Shown here piece after piece: positions 9,210 through 16,825 of a stretch of DNA of 45,250 nucleotides. The notes below the pieces were generated by a model. That model was not told the origin of the DNA. It worked only from the letters and a program-made list of their open reading frames with translations, and ran no database searches. The DNA lies in IMG/VR virus record IMGVR_UViG_3300017730_000019, positions 1-45,250 of that record; one strand, 5' to 3'. The translations under genes and the position numbers were made by a program. Every line of letters begins with the position of its first letter. The first letter of the stretch is position 1. This DNA comes from a virus.

Positions 9210-9486
9210 GTTAAAAGAGTTAATGAAAGATGGATGTGAATGTGGTGGAGGATGCTGCTCTATAACAGAAGGGCCTGATGAACAGAGACCTGCTGATAAA
9301 GAAGTTCAACGTATCGTAAAAAGAGAGGGTGAACTTCGTAAAAGAATGTTTGCATTAGAGCAAGTGTTCTTAAGAGATGCACGACCTGAAAACGTAAAAT
9401 TAGCTAAACAATTAACAAAGACATATAAAGATACAGTTACTAAATTTATGAGAGAGATGATTAAACTTAGAAAGAAACTAAAATGA
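9202..9486 (+). CDS. Leader-bearing small protein with cysteine cluster
   Basis: A 94-residue protein. I place the start at ATG 9202, not the in-frame TTG at 9175, because it gives MIKLKELMKD, the same leader as three neighbouring genes. Right after the leader comes a cysteine cluster (C12, C14, C18, C19, with glycines). It is followed by I-T-E at 21-23 and then G, a good gp21-type cleavage consensus. The rest is charged helix. Probably a capsid-internal protein by leader and context. Metal binding by the cysteines is possible, not shown. Confidence 0.68.
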   Translation: MIKLKELMKDGCECGGGCCSITEGPDEQRPADKEVQRIVKREGELRKRMFALEQVFLRDARPENVKLAKQLTKTYKDTVTKFMREMIKLRKKLK

Positions 9487-9965
9487 TTAAGTTAAAAAAT
9501 ATAATGAATGAAAATTATTGGACTGGTCGTAAGTTTGGTGAAGCATTACCAACACTAAGATTGGAACAAGATGAACCAGAACATTTCGGTGGTGGTGAAA
9601 ACATAAAAATTTTAGATTATCAAACAGAACATTTTGATATATGTCGTTCAGCAGTTATTCTTTACGAAAGATTAGTAAAAGATGTCGATAACACCGACGC
9701 ACAAGATTTAATTATTAGTTCTGCTAAACAACTTGACCACCTATTCGAAATGGAAAAACAAGTCGTTAAGGGTGAAGAGATTGACCACGACCCAATCGAC
9801 CATGGAGTGGAGATTGTAAATATAGTTTCTTATCAGTTAGGTCGTATCGGTGGTATGATTAATGATGACTTTGAAAGAGATACAAACTTTATAAAACTAC
9901 ATTTGATGGAAATCATAAACAGAAAAGATAGTATTAAGATAGCTGATAAACAAGAAGAAGAATAG
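9483..9965 (+). CDS. Leader-bearing small protein
   Basis: A 160-residue acidic protein starting MIKLKNIMNE, one of four with this leader. Start and upstream stop share ATGA (4-base overlap). The body is helical, with a histidine/aspartate-rich patch (EIDHDPIDHG, about 101-110). No family recognised. The leader, the length to glutamate 10 and the location between gp21 and gp22 suggest an internal head protein trimmed by gp21. Confidence 0.68.
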   Translation: MIKLKNIMNENYWTGRKFGEALPTLRLEQDEPEHFGGGENIKILDYQTEHFDICRSAVILYERLVKDVDNTDAQDLIISSAKQLDHLFEMEKQVVKGEEIDHDPIDHGVEIVNIVSYQLGRIGGMINDDFERDTNFIKLHLMEIINRKDSIKIADKQEEE

Positions 9966-10774
9966 TGCCCTCAGTATCTAAAGCACAACAAAGATTTATG
10001 GGATTGGTTCACGCTTACAAAAAGGGTGAGGTTCCAGCGAGTCAAGTCACACAAGCAGTTAAGGACGCGGCTAAATCAATGAAGAAGAAGTCAACTAAAA
10101 AGTTTGCTTCTACAAAACACGATGATTTACCTAATAAAGTTAGGAGTGAAAACATGAATGAAGATGGACACACAGACGTAGCATCAGCTGAGAGAAAACT
10201 CAAACTGATTATAAAAGATGCTATGGATACTATAAACGCACTTCGTGGTATGTCTAACGAAGATTCATTACCAAGTTGGTGGACTGATAAGATTACATTA
10301 GCTAAAGATTACGTTGGTAAGTCTCGTGATTACATCATGAATCCCGCAGAATCCGTAGATGAAATCTTTCCTAAAGGTGCTGGAAGAAAAATAAGTAAAG
10401 CTATGCAAAAAGGATATACACTTTACACAACTGATAAAAGAGGTAAAAAAGTAAAGAAAATAAAAACTTATGATTCAAGACAAGCAGCTGCTGTAGCGAT
10501 GGGTAAACTAATGAAAAACTTAGATACAAATTATTTTCCTAAAAATGTTGATGGATTTATGTACGTACAAGAATCCGTAAATGAAGTTAGTGGTGTTGAT
10601 GTGGCTAAAAAGGTTCTTAAAAATAAACAACACGAAAAAGGTATTGATTTACAGACCGCTAACCTAATAGTAACGATAGATAAAGCCTATGATAAAAATC
10701 CAAGATTACAGAAAAAATTTAGAGCTCTACAGTTACCTAAAATGAAACAATTAATTTTAAAGTATTACGGATAA
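9965..10774 (+). CDS. DUF3008-type N-terminal domain protein
   Basis: A 269-residue basic protein starting with GTG at 9965, sharing one base with the upstream TAG. The first 40 residues (SKAQQRFMGLVHAYKKGEVP) match the DUF3008 pattern, found in small proteins of phages and bacteria. A long K-rich linker follows. A middle part (about 130-180) has a repeated-looking K/G/Y segment (KGYTLYTTDKRGKKVKKIKTY), and the C-terminal 55 residues form a separate helical part. Two stretches, ESVDEIF and QESVNEV, look like spacer-plus-leader fragments. Function unknown; virion-associated by context. Confidence 0.7.
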   Translation: MPSVSKAQQRFMGLVHAYKKGEVPASQVTQAVKDAAKSMKKKSTKKFASTKHDDLPNKVRSENMNEDGHTDVASAERKLKLIIKDAMDTINALRGMSNEDSLPSWWTDKITLAKDYVGKSRDYIMNPAESVDEIFPKGAGRKISKAMQKGYTLYTTDKRGKKVKKIKTYDSRQAAAVAMGKLMKNLDTNYFPKNVDGFMYVQESVNEVSGVDVAKKVLKNKQHEKGIDLQTANLIVTIDKAYDKNPRLQKKFRALQLPKMKQLILKYYG

Positions 10775-10778
10775 GAAT

Positions 10779-11072
10779 ATGATAAAATTAAAAAATATAC
10801 TAACAGAAAAAAAAGAATTATCCAAATCTATCGTAAATGACATAGCTAAAATGACCGATAGAAATGACCATAATGGAGCACGGATGGAATTAGCTAAAGC
10901 TATGAACAATCTCAAATATCAAAACATTTATCAAGGTATAAAAATGATTGCGGATAGAGAGGGAAGTATGCCAAGAGGGTTGATGAAGTATAGAGATGAC
11001 GTTGATAAGAAGTTTTTCCAATTAGCTAAGAGAACATACGATAATTATAATGATATCCATGGAGCATTTTAG
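10779..11072 (+). CDS. Leader-bearing small protein
   Basis: A 97-residue protein beginning MIKLKNILTE, the cleanest copy of the shared leader: L8-T9-E10 fits the gp21 (I/L)-x-E cleavage rule. The mature part would be about 87 residues, charged and helical (HNGARMELAKAMNNLKYQN and a C-terminal FQLAKRTYDNYND). It ends in a TAG that shares its G with the next GTG start. No family recognised. Confidence 0.68.
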   Translation: MIKLKNILTEKKELSKSIVNDIAKMTDRNDHNGARMELAKAMNNLKYQNIYQGIKMIADREGSMPRGLMKYRDDVDKKFFQLAKRTYDNYNDIHGAF

Positions 11073-11398
11073 TGATTAAGTTAAAAGATTTACTGAGTGA
11101 ACAATCTGTAGAAGTAGGAAGCGCTTACGATAATAATGGTGAGATAGAGTTGGTGATAGATAAACACTTTGTAAAAGGTAAGTGGAAAGTTGTTGATTTT
11201 GATTTGAAACAAGACTTTTATAAGGGTGGAGGTACATCATCAGAAAATATATTAAAAAAACAGAAAAAAGTAAAATTAAAACCATCTCAGATTAATAAAA
11301 TAAAAAAAATTATCAAGAATCCTGAGGATAAACACTATCTTGAAAAAGATAATTTTAGAGTAAATGATGTTATAGCAGCGCTAAAGAGAAACAAATAA
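11072..11398 (+). CDS. Leader-bearing small protein
   Basis: A 108-residue protein starting with GTG at 11072 and the leader MIKLKDLLSE; L8-S9-E10 fits gp21 cleavage. The remainder alternates beta-like and K-rich segments (ELVIDKHFVKGKWKVVDFD) and has a basic C-terminal half, pI clearly high. It shares one base with the upstream stop codon and overlaps the next start codon by one base, so the run 9202-11739 is one coupled unit. Function unknown; a DNA-associated internal head protein is a reasonable guess. Confidence 0.68.
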   Translation: MIKLKDLLSEQSVEVGSAYDNNGEIELVIDKHFVKGKWKVVDFDLKQDFYKGGGTSSENILKKQKKVKLKPSQINKIKKIIKNPEDKHYLEKDNFRVNDVIAALKRNK

Positions 11399-11739
11399 TG
11401 AAAAACAAAACATCCTATAAAAGATTAATGGAAATAAATGAAGCTCCTCTAAGCTCACCATCTCAATTACCATTCAGCTCAATAGAAGCACAAAAAATGG
11501 TAGAAAAAGACGTGATAAAGATTGGAAAAATAATCGGTAAAGCATCAGCACAATCAATAAAGGTTATGATGGATGGTGTTAAGGGTGGAAGATACGACGC
11601 ATTAGATTTACAAAGAGCAATTGTTAGTGGCTCAGTCAGAGATACTGGTACAGGTCAAAGAGATTTGATGAGAACCCTTTGGAATAGGGTAAGGGATGGA
11701 TTTCGTAGGTACACAAAACGCGGAAAACTTAGAAAGTAA
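11398..11739 (+). CDS. Small basic protein, possible gp21 substrate
   Basis: A 113-residue basic protein; ATG at 11398 overlaps the upstream TAA. It begins MKNKTSYKRLMEINEA, in which I13-N14-E15 followed by A16 matches the prohead protease cleavage consensus, so the first 15 residues may be a variant targeting leader. The C-terminus is strongly basic (RFRRYTKRGKLRK-like). Virion-internal, DNA-binding function is plausible but inferred. Confidence 0.68.
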   Translation: MKNKTSYKRLMEINEAPLSSPSQLPFSSIEAQKMVEKDVIKIGKIIGKASAQSIKVMMDGVKGGRYDALDLQRAIVSGSVRDTGTGQRDLMRTLWNRVRDGFRRYTKRGKLRK

Positions 11740-11747
11740 ATATTTAT
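11740..11747 (+). promoter_or_regulatory. Late promoter-like motif ATATTTAT
   Basis: Exact 8-mer immediately after the stop codon of the preceding gene and 21 bases before the ATG at 11769. The spacing leaves room for a short leader with TTGAGGA as ribosome site. Confidence 0.5.
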
Positions 11748-11768
11748 ATTTGAATTGAGGAAACTATC

Positions 11769-12437
11769 ATGAAAAAGAAAAGTTTATTTAAAGAACATTT
11801 TAACTCTATAATTGGTGGAGTCGTTACGGCTAAACCATTTGCAGATAATATTAGTCTTGCTAAATTAGTTAAAGAGAAATATGGAAATGTTGATGAAGAA
11901 AAGGTTGACGTTAAGGGTCTAACAAATGAGTTATCTAGCTTTGGTAACTTAGGAGAAACAATTTTTGGTACATCAAATATTAAAAAGATTGCTGAAAAAC
12001 TCAGTTGGATTGCTAATCAGGCTAAAAATCACACATTAAGTGAGACAGAGGATTGGTTTGATAAGATTACTGTGAATCGTAACATGAAAGAATTAACAAA
12101 CCTTTCTAAGTCTTTTACAAAGATTTCAGATGAAGCTAACGCCCTTCAGCAAAGAATGGGAGCTCTATATGAAGATATGGGTAACATTCTTGGTAGATAT
12201 TATGACATGAGTGAGGGTCACGTGGATGGTCATGATACAGACGATGATATGACACCTGAAAAAGAAGATGATAGTGAAACTAAATTCACAATAGAACAAG
12301 GTGATTATGATAAATTTTTTCAAGGCGCAATGAAGAAGTTTGGTATTGACTCACCAGCTGACTTAGATGATGATGAAAAGAAAAAGTTTTTTAACTATGT
12401 CGATGCAAATTATAAAGCAGAGAAAGAAACAGATTAG
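11769..12437 (+). CDS. Hypothetical head-cluster protein
   Basis: A 222-residue protein with basic N-terminus (MKKKSLFKEHF), a helical body with S/T- and N-rich turns and an acidic C-terminal third (DGHDTDDDMTPEKEDD region, then ADLDDDEKKKFFNYVDANYK). Ribosome site TTGAGGA precedes the ATG. Own candidate promoter at 11740. It lies two genes before the scaffold. I do not recognise the family; marine T4-like phages commonly carry a structural protein of this kind here. Confidence 0.7.
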   Translation: MKKKSLFKEHFNSIIGGVVTAKPFADNISLAKLVKEKYGNVDEEKVDVKGLTNELSSFGNLGETIFGTSNIKKIAEKLSWIANQAKNHTLSETEDWFDKITVNRNMKELTNLSKSFTKISDEANALQQRMGALYEDMGNILGRYYDMSEGHVDGHDTDDDMTPEKEDDSETKFTIEQGDYDKFFQGAMKKFGIDSPADLDDDEKKKFFNYVDANYKAEKETD

Positions 12438-12445
12438 AGGTAATA

Positions 12446-12634
12446 TTGTTATACGTAAAACTCCGTAAAGGACAGTCTATAGATAAGGCTCTCAGTATAT
12501 TAAAGAAAAAAGTCAAAGAATCGAAGTTAATGTTAGAGCTAAAAGAAAGAGAACATTATACGAAACCGTCGGCTAAAAAAAGATTAGCGAGAGCAAAAGC
12601 TAAAATGAGACATAAAAAAAGTCTAAAAAGCTAA
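12446..12634 (+). CDS. rpsU: Ribosomal protein bS21 homologue
   Basis: A 62-residue, very basic protein matching small-subunit protein bS21: an opening beta-like stretch (YVKLRKGQSIDKALSILKKK), then a central LKEREHYTKPSAKKRL that corresponds to the RRREFYEKP region of bacterial S21, and a basic tail (KAKMRHKK). Start is TTG at 12446, 5 bases after AGAGG; no ATG gives the full conserved N-terminus. Phage-encoded bS21 is known in marine phages, including T4-like ones. bS21 sits near the mRNA-rRNA helix at initiation, so the phage copy may bias 30S subunits towards phage messages. It lies between head genes, so it is probably made late. Confidence 0.85.
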   Translation: MLYVKLRKGQSIDKALSILKKKVKESKLMLELKEREHYTKPSAKKRLARAKAKMRHKKSLKS

Positions 12635-12652
12635 CGTTTTTTTTGTAACTAT

Positions 12653-12660
12653 ATATTTAT
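12653..12660 (+). promoter_or_regulatory. Late promoter-like motif ATATTTAT upstream of the scaffold leader
   Basis: Exact 8-mer in an AT-rich run 18 bases after the bS21 gene. If active, transcripts would start near 12667 and carry a leader of about 125 bases with three hairpins before gp22. Confidence 0.5.
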
Positions 12661-12677
12661 ATATATAAAAAACAAAT

Positions 12678-12785
12678 ACACTGCGAACATCCGTTCATCA
12701 TGCAGTGTAACCGAAGAAAATTCACATTATAGTTCCCAATAACTATATTAATTCCTAAACCAAGGATTATTCGTAATCCGAGGAG
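12678..12785 (+). ncRNA. Structured 5' leader of the scaffold gene (three hairpins)
   Basis: Three perfect inverted repeats lie in tandem. First, ACACTGC (12678-12684) pairs with GCAGTGT (12702-12708) and encloses a second stem GAAC/GTTC with loop ATCC, leaving a five-base bulge. Second, ATAGTT (12729-12734) pairs with AACTAT (12741-12746) around a six-base loop. Third, GGATTA (12764-12769) pairs with TAATCC (12774-12779) around a TTCG tetraloop and ends one base before AGGAG (12781-12785). The last hairpin abuts the gp22 ribosome site, so it may control or protect translation. No known riboswitch class is recognised. Confidence 0.55.
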
Positions 12786-12792
12786 AAACATA

Positions 12793-13893
12793 ATGGATGA
12801 CTTATTAAAAGAAGCCATCGCAGATGCAAAAGCAGTTCGTGAAACAGCTCTTGAAAATGCTAAAATCGCTTTAGAAGAAGCTTTCACTCCACGTTTACAA
12901 TCTATGCTTTCTAAGAAGATTCAATCTGAAATAGAAGTTGAAGAAGGTGAACACGAAGACGAAGAAGAAGTCGATGAGAGAATGAAAGATGAAGACGAAG
13001 ATGAAGTTGAAGAAATGAGATTAAAAGCTCAAGACGAAGACCCATCTGACGAAGATTCTAAAGATGAAGCTATGCATGATGAAGATGAAGACGAAGTCGA
13101 AGAAAAAATGCATGATGAAGACGAAGATGAAGTCGAAGAAAGAATGCATGATGAAGATGAAGACGAAGTCGAAGAGGGTGAAGATGAAGATGAAGATGAC
13201 GTAGACGAAGACCTCGACCTTGAAAGTGTACTTAAAGAGCTTGAAGACAGCATCGAAGAAGACGAAGAAGTTGAAGAAGGCGCACATGAAGAAGATGAAG
13301 AAGATAAAGTTGATGAAAACGACGTATCTTCAGACATTGGTGCAGCTGATAACAAAGTTAACAAAAAAGCTGGCGATTCAACCGACATCGGTAACGCTGA
13401 TAAAGCAAAACACACAGAGTCAGTAGATGAAGACATCGACCTTGACGAAGTGTTAAAAGCTTTAACTGAAGAAGATGAAGAAGAAGAAGTAGCAGAAGAA
13501 GTTAATGAAGTTACTCAACTTAAGTCTGAATTAGATGAACATCGCGAAGTAGTTAAGTATCTACGTGGTAAATTAAATGAAGTTAACTTGCTTAACGCAA
13601 AGTTGTTATTCACAAACAAATTATTCCGTGGATTTGGTTTATCCAATGACCAGAAAATGAAAGTTGTGGAAACATTTGATAGAGCAACTAACTTAAGAGA
13701 GGTTAAATTAGTCTACTCAACATTAGTTGAGTCATTTAAGACTAACCAGCCTGAAAAAATCAAAGAATCCAAAGGTTCAGCTTCTAAGCCTGTAGCCTCA
13801 ACAAAATCTGAAAAACAAGAAATTATTTCTGAAGGTTCAGAGTTGAGAAACAGATTCAAGAAGTTAGCCGGGATTACTAAATTTAACAGTTAA
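12793..13893 (+). CDS. gp22: Prohead core scaffold protein (gp22)
   Basis: A 366-residue scaffold with the T4 gp22 layout: helical N-terminus (MDDLLKEAIADAKAVRETAL), a long acidic middle, a coiled-coil region (LKSELDEHREVVKYLRGKLNE, about 245-265) and C-terminal RNRFKKLAGI as in other gp22 proteins. It directs gp23 assembly and is then destroyed by gp21; L-x-E sites are abundant. The acidic middle (about 50-230) is expanded and contains near-perfect 12-residue repeats. GAGGAG precedes ATG 12793. Placed just before gp23, as in T4. Confidence 0.9.
   Translation: MDDLLKEAIADAKAVRETALENAKIALEEAFTPRLQSMLSKKIQSEIEVEEGEHEDEEEVDERMKDEDEDEVEEMRLKAQDEDPSDEDSKDEAMHDEDEDEVEEKMHDEDEDEVEERMHDEDEDEVEEGEDEDEDDVDEDLDLESVLKELEDSIEEDEEVEEGAHEEDEEDKVDENDVSSDIGAADNKVNKKAGDSTDIGNADKAKHTESVDEDIDLDEVLKALTEEDEEEEVAEEVNEVTQLKSELDEHREVVKYLRGKLNEVNLLNAKLLFTNKLFRGFGLSNDQKMKVVETFDRATNLREVKLVYSTLVESFKTNQPEKIKESKGSASKPVASTKSEKQEIISEGSELRNRFKKLAGITKFNS
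13072..13179 (+). repeat. Tandem 36-base repeat in scaffold gene
   Basis: Three consecutive 36-base units begin at ATG 13072, 13108 and 13144, each coding MHDEDEDEVEE plus K, R or G. A related unit, MKDEDEDEVEE, starts at 12982. Units differ by synonymous GAT/GAC changes, so the array is not a very recent slippage product. Confidence 0.9.
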
Positions 13894-13916
13894 CATATTT
13901 CATTTGGAGAAATATA

Positions 13917-15560
13917 ATGTCAAATAAATTAGGCACTATCGAAAAGTTGATGGACGGATACAATCCTGTTCGTCAGCGCATGGAGGAAACTAAAGGCTTA
14001 GTAAAAAAGTGGGAAGCCACCGGCCTTTTAGAAGGACTCCAAGATGAGCAGAAAACTCACGGTATGGCAGTTCTACTTGAGAACCAAGCACGTCAGTTAA
14101 TCGACGAAGCATCTCAAGCAGGAACCAATAGTGATTCAGAACAGTGGTCAGGCGTTGCTTTACCATTGGTCAGAAAAATCTTTGGTGAATTAGCCGCACA
14201 AGAGTTTGTTTCTGTTCAGCCAATGAACCTACCATCTGGTCTTATCTTCTATCTTGATTTCAAGTATGGAAGTGCACAGGCTGGATTTACAAGTGGTAAC
14301 GATGTATTCGGTATTACTTCAGGTTCTGGCGACCCAACTGCTGGATTATATGGCGCAGGTCGTTTCGCTTACTCAGCAAATGACAATGCATCATCAGCTC
14401 AATCAAAAGGAACATCTGTATCAGATGGTACTTATACAACTGGCTCAGTAACATTTTCTGATGTTGATTTTGAACCAGACCTATCCGCATCTGTATCAAC
14501 TGGTGCTGATGCTGACAATGGATTAATGAAGATTAATGTTGCAACTGCAGCATTGAGTGGATATGATCCTGAAGGTATAAGAGCATTTAACATTTCTGGT
14601 TCAAACTTTGATGAGTTCTTCCCAGCACATACTAAATTAAACGCTGCTGAGACTGAAATCTCATTTATCGTTAAGAAAGACAGAGCTCAAACACTTGTTG
14701 GTAACGTCGTTGTTGATTATCATAAGCAACCAACTGACGCAACAAGAGGTGACTTTGAAGCAACTGCAAGTGGTACTGGCGCAGAATCAGACGCAGGAAT
14801 ACCAGAGATTGATATTCAAATGCGTTCTATTCCAATAGTTGCAAAAACACGTAAATTGAAAGCTGTTTGGACTCCTGAGCTTGCTCAAGACCTTAACGCT
14901 TATCATAGTGTTGATGCTGAAGCAGAATTAACTGCATTACTTTCTGAGTACGTATCAATGGAAATCGATTTAGAAATCTTAGATATGTTAAGAACTAACG
15001 CATCTGCTAAGACAGAAAACTATTCTGCAAAAGTTGGATTTGAGTTTAACTCAGCTACCAACCTGTTTGAAGAAACTTCTGCAAACTCAAATGCATACAC
15101 AAAAGGTGAGTGGTTCCAGACTCTTGGTAACAAGATACAGTCTGTTTCCAACGCAATTCACCAGAAAACCCTACGTGGTGGAGCTAACTTCATCGTTGTA
15201 AGTCCTGAAACTGCAACTATCTTGGAATCAATTCCTGGATATGCAACTTCATCTGACGGCGATGCATCAGCTAACCAGTACGCTATGGGTGTTCAAAAAG
15301 CTGGTCTTTTGAATAACAGATATACTGTTTACAAAAACCCATACCAGTTTGAGAACGTAATTCTTGTTGGTTTCAGAGGAAGTAACTTCCTAGAAACTGG
15401 CGCGGTGTACGCTCCTTACGTACCGATGATTATGACACCATTAGTATACGACCCAACCAACTTTACTCCACGTAAAGGTGTGATGACTCGTTACGCTAAG
15501 AAAATGGTTCGTTCAGAGTTCTACGGATTAGTAAGAATAGCAGATATTGATAAAGTCTAA
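13917..15560 (+). CDS. gp23: Major capsid protein (gp23)
   Basis: A 547-residue HK97-fold capsid protein of the T4 gp23 family. The N-terminal propeptide ends at L-I-D-E64 followed by A65, the expected gp21 cleavage site and nearly the same position as T4 (residue 65). The conserved block from ALPLVRKIFGELAAQEFVSVQ onward is typical of gp23, as is the end (TPRKGVMTRYAKKM, then SEFYGLVRI). TTGGAGA precedes the ATG. No gp24-like vertex gene is visible nearby. It is followed by the strongest terminator in the window, as expected for the most abundant virion protein. Confidence 0.97.
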   Translation: MSNKLGTIEKLMDGYNPVRQRMEETKGLVKKWEATGLLEGLQDEQKTHGMAVLLENQARQLIDEASQAGTNSDSEQWSGVALPLVRKIFGELAAQEFVSVQPMNLPSGLIFYLDFKYGSAQAGFTSGNDVFGITSGSGDPTAGLYGAGRFAYSANDNASSAQSKGTSVSDGTYTTGSVTFSDVDFEPDLSASVSTGADADNGLMKINVATAALSGYDPEGIRAFNISGSNFDEFFPAHTKLNAAETEISFIVKKDRAQTLVGNVVVDYHKQPTDATRGDFEATASGTGAESDAGIPEIDIQMRSIPIVAKTRKLKAVWTPELAQDLNAYHSVDAEAELTALLSEYVSMEIDLEILDMLRTNASAKTENYSAKVGFEFNSATNLFEETSANSNAYTKGEWFQTLGNKIQSVSNAIHQKTLRGGANFIVVSPETATILESIPGYATSSDGDASANQYAMGVQKAGLLNNRYTVYKNPYQFENVILVGFRGSNFLETGAVYAPYVPMIMTPLVYDPTNFTPRKGVMTRYAKKMVRSEFYGLVRIADIDKV

Positions 15561-15587
15561 ATTTAGACCTTTATATATCATGTAACT

Positions 15588-15617
15588 AAAAGGGGAGGCT
15601 TCGGTCTCCCCTTTTTT
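15588..15617 (+). terminator. Intrinsic terminator after gp23
   Basis: AAAAGGGGAG (15588-15597) pairs with CTCCCCTTTT (15606-15615). Inside it, G-C closes on a TTCG loop (15600-15603), giving a very stable C(UUCG)G hairpin, and a T-run ends at 15617. Confidence 0.93.
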
Positions 15618-15626
15618 GTTTGGGTT

Positions 15627-15634
15627 ATATTTAT
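15627..15634 (+). promoter_or_regulatory. Late promoter-like motif ATATTTAT
   Basis: Exact 8-mer just after the gp23 terminator, 32 bases before the gp13-like start. A one-base variant, GTATTTAT, lies at 15647-15654, only 12 bases before the ATG. The first copy is better placed for a transcript that includes TTTGGAG. Confidence 0.5.
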
Positions 15635-15666
15635 TAATGAATAATAGTATTTATTTGGAGATTTAA

Positions 15667-16821
15667 ATGGCTCAACAACCAATATGGCCAGGTAGTGGTT
15701 CGGCAGTAAGTGGCTCAACACCTTTCGGATTTTATGACGAGGACTCAGATTTTCAGACAGAAGCACCGCAATTTGCTACATGGTGTGCACGGAGATTAGG
15801 TTTTCCTATAATGTCTGTAGAATTACAAGATACTCAGTTTTACGCTGTTTTTGAAGAGAGTGTATCTGAGTATTCAGCACAAGTCAATCAGTTTAACATT
15901 GTAGACAATCTTTTAAGTTTAAGGGGACAATCAACAGGTTCTAACTTTACACACAAAAGAATAACACCAACTTTAGCTAATACGATTAGAATATCAGGAG
16001 AATATGGTACGGAAGCACAAGTCGGAGGAAATGTGGACTTGAAAAAAGGTTCAATTTCAGTTAACAGTGGTTCACAAGAATATGACCTCGACGCTTTATA
16101 TGCTAACGTTTCAGAAAGTGGACAAGCGATAGAAGTAAAACGAGTATATTACGAATCAACACCAGCAATACAAAGATATTTTGACCCATATGCTACAACG
16201 GGCTATGGAACTATAAATTTAGTGCAAGGTTTCGGTTTTGGTGATTACTCACCAGCGGTATCATTTACATTGATGCCAATATTCGAAGACTTATTAAGAG
16301 TACAAGCAATCGAGATGAATGACCAGATTAGAAAATCGGCTTACTCTTTTACGTTGACAAACAATAAATTAAGAGTTTTTCCCGATCCTGAGACTAATCG
16401 TACTTTATTCTTTGATTACGTTGTTAAGTCTGATAGGGATAACCCTCTTAAAACCGAGATGAGCGGTTCCGCAAATGTCGTTTCAGATTATTCTAACGTT
16501 AAATACGATAATATGCAATTTACTCATATAAATGATGTAGGTAAACAATGGATTAGAAAATATGGTTTGGCATTATCAAAAGAATTGTTAGGTATAATTC
16601 GTTCTAAATACGGAACAGTACCGATACCAAACGCGGATACGACTCTTGATGGTGATACTCTTAGGAGTGAAGCAGCTGCTGAAAAAGAAGCTCTTATTAC
16701 ACAATTACGTGAAATTTTAGAACAAACAAGTCGTAAGGCTTTATTAGAGGCAGATAAAGACGAAGCTGAATTTTTACAAGAGAAGTTGCAAAAAGTACCT
16801 TACCCAATTTACATAGGATAA
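15667..16821 (+). CDS. gp13: Neck protein (gp13-like)
   Basis: A 384-residue protein. The segment FATWCARRLGFPIMSVELQDTQ, followed by an acidic helix (VFEESVSEYS), resembles the start of gp13-type neck proteins (residues about 36-85). Position directly before gp14 and gp15 supports the call. Gp13 and gp14 close the filled head and form the site for tail joining. It is longer than T4 gp13 (309 residues): the C-terminus has an acidic helical extension (SEAAAEKEALITQLREILEQ onward) that may reach into the tail joint. TTTGGAG precedes the ATG. Confidence 0.72.
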   Translation: MAQQPIWPGSGSAVSGSTPFGFYDEDSDFQTEAPQFATWCARRLGFPIMSVELQDTQFYAVFEESVSEYSAQVNQFNIVDNLLSLRGQSTGSNFTHKRITPTLANTIRISGEYGTEAQVGGNVDLKKGSISVNSGSQEYDLDALYANVSESGQAIEVKRVYYESTPAIQRYFDPYATTGYGTINLVQGFGFGDYSPAVSFTLMPIFEDLLRVQAIEMNDQIRKSAYSFTLTNNKLRVFPDPETNRTLFFDYVVKSDRDNPLKTEMSGSANVVSDYSNVKYDNMQFTHINDVGKQWIRKYGLALSKELLGIIRSKYGTVPIPNADTTLDGDTLRSEAAAEKEALITQLREILEQTSRKALLEADKDEAEFLQEKLQKVPYPIYIG

Positions 16822-16825
16822 TAAA

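Noticed and set aside
12625-12645. Possible terminator after bS21 (A-run, short spacer, T-run)
   Set aside because: Only A/T pairs can form and the stem has mismatches, so it is too weak to call.
13029-13436. Long serine-rich open frame on the - strand opposite the scaffold gene
   Set aside because: It is the mirror of GAA/GAT-rich codons coding the acidic repeats; no ribosome site or promoter on that strand and all neighbours are +.
15555-15568. Perfect 14-base palindrome GTCTAAATTTAGAC over the gp23 stop codon
   Set aside because: No loop, AT-rich and directly ahead of a much stronger terminator; it may be chance. Not reported as a site.
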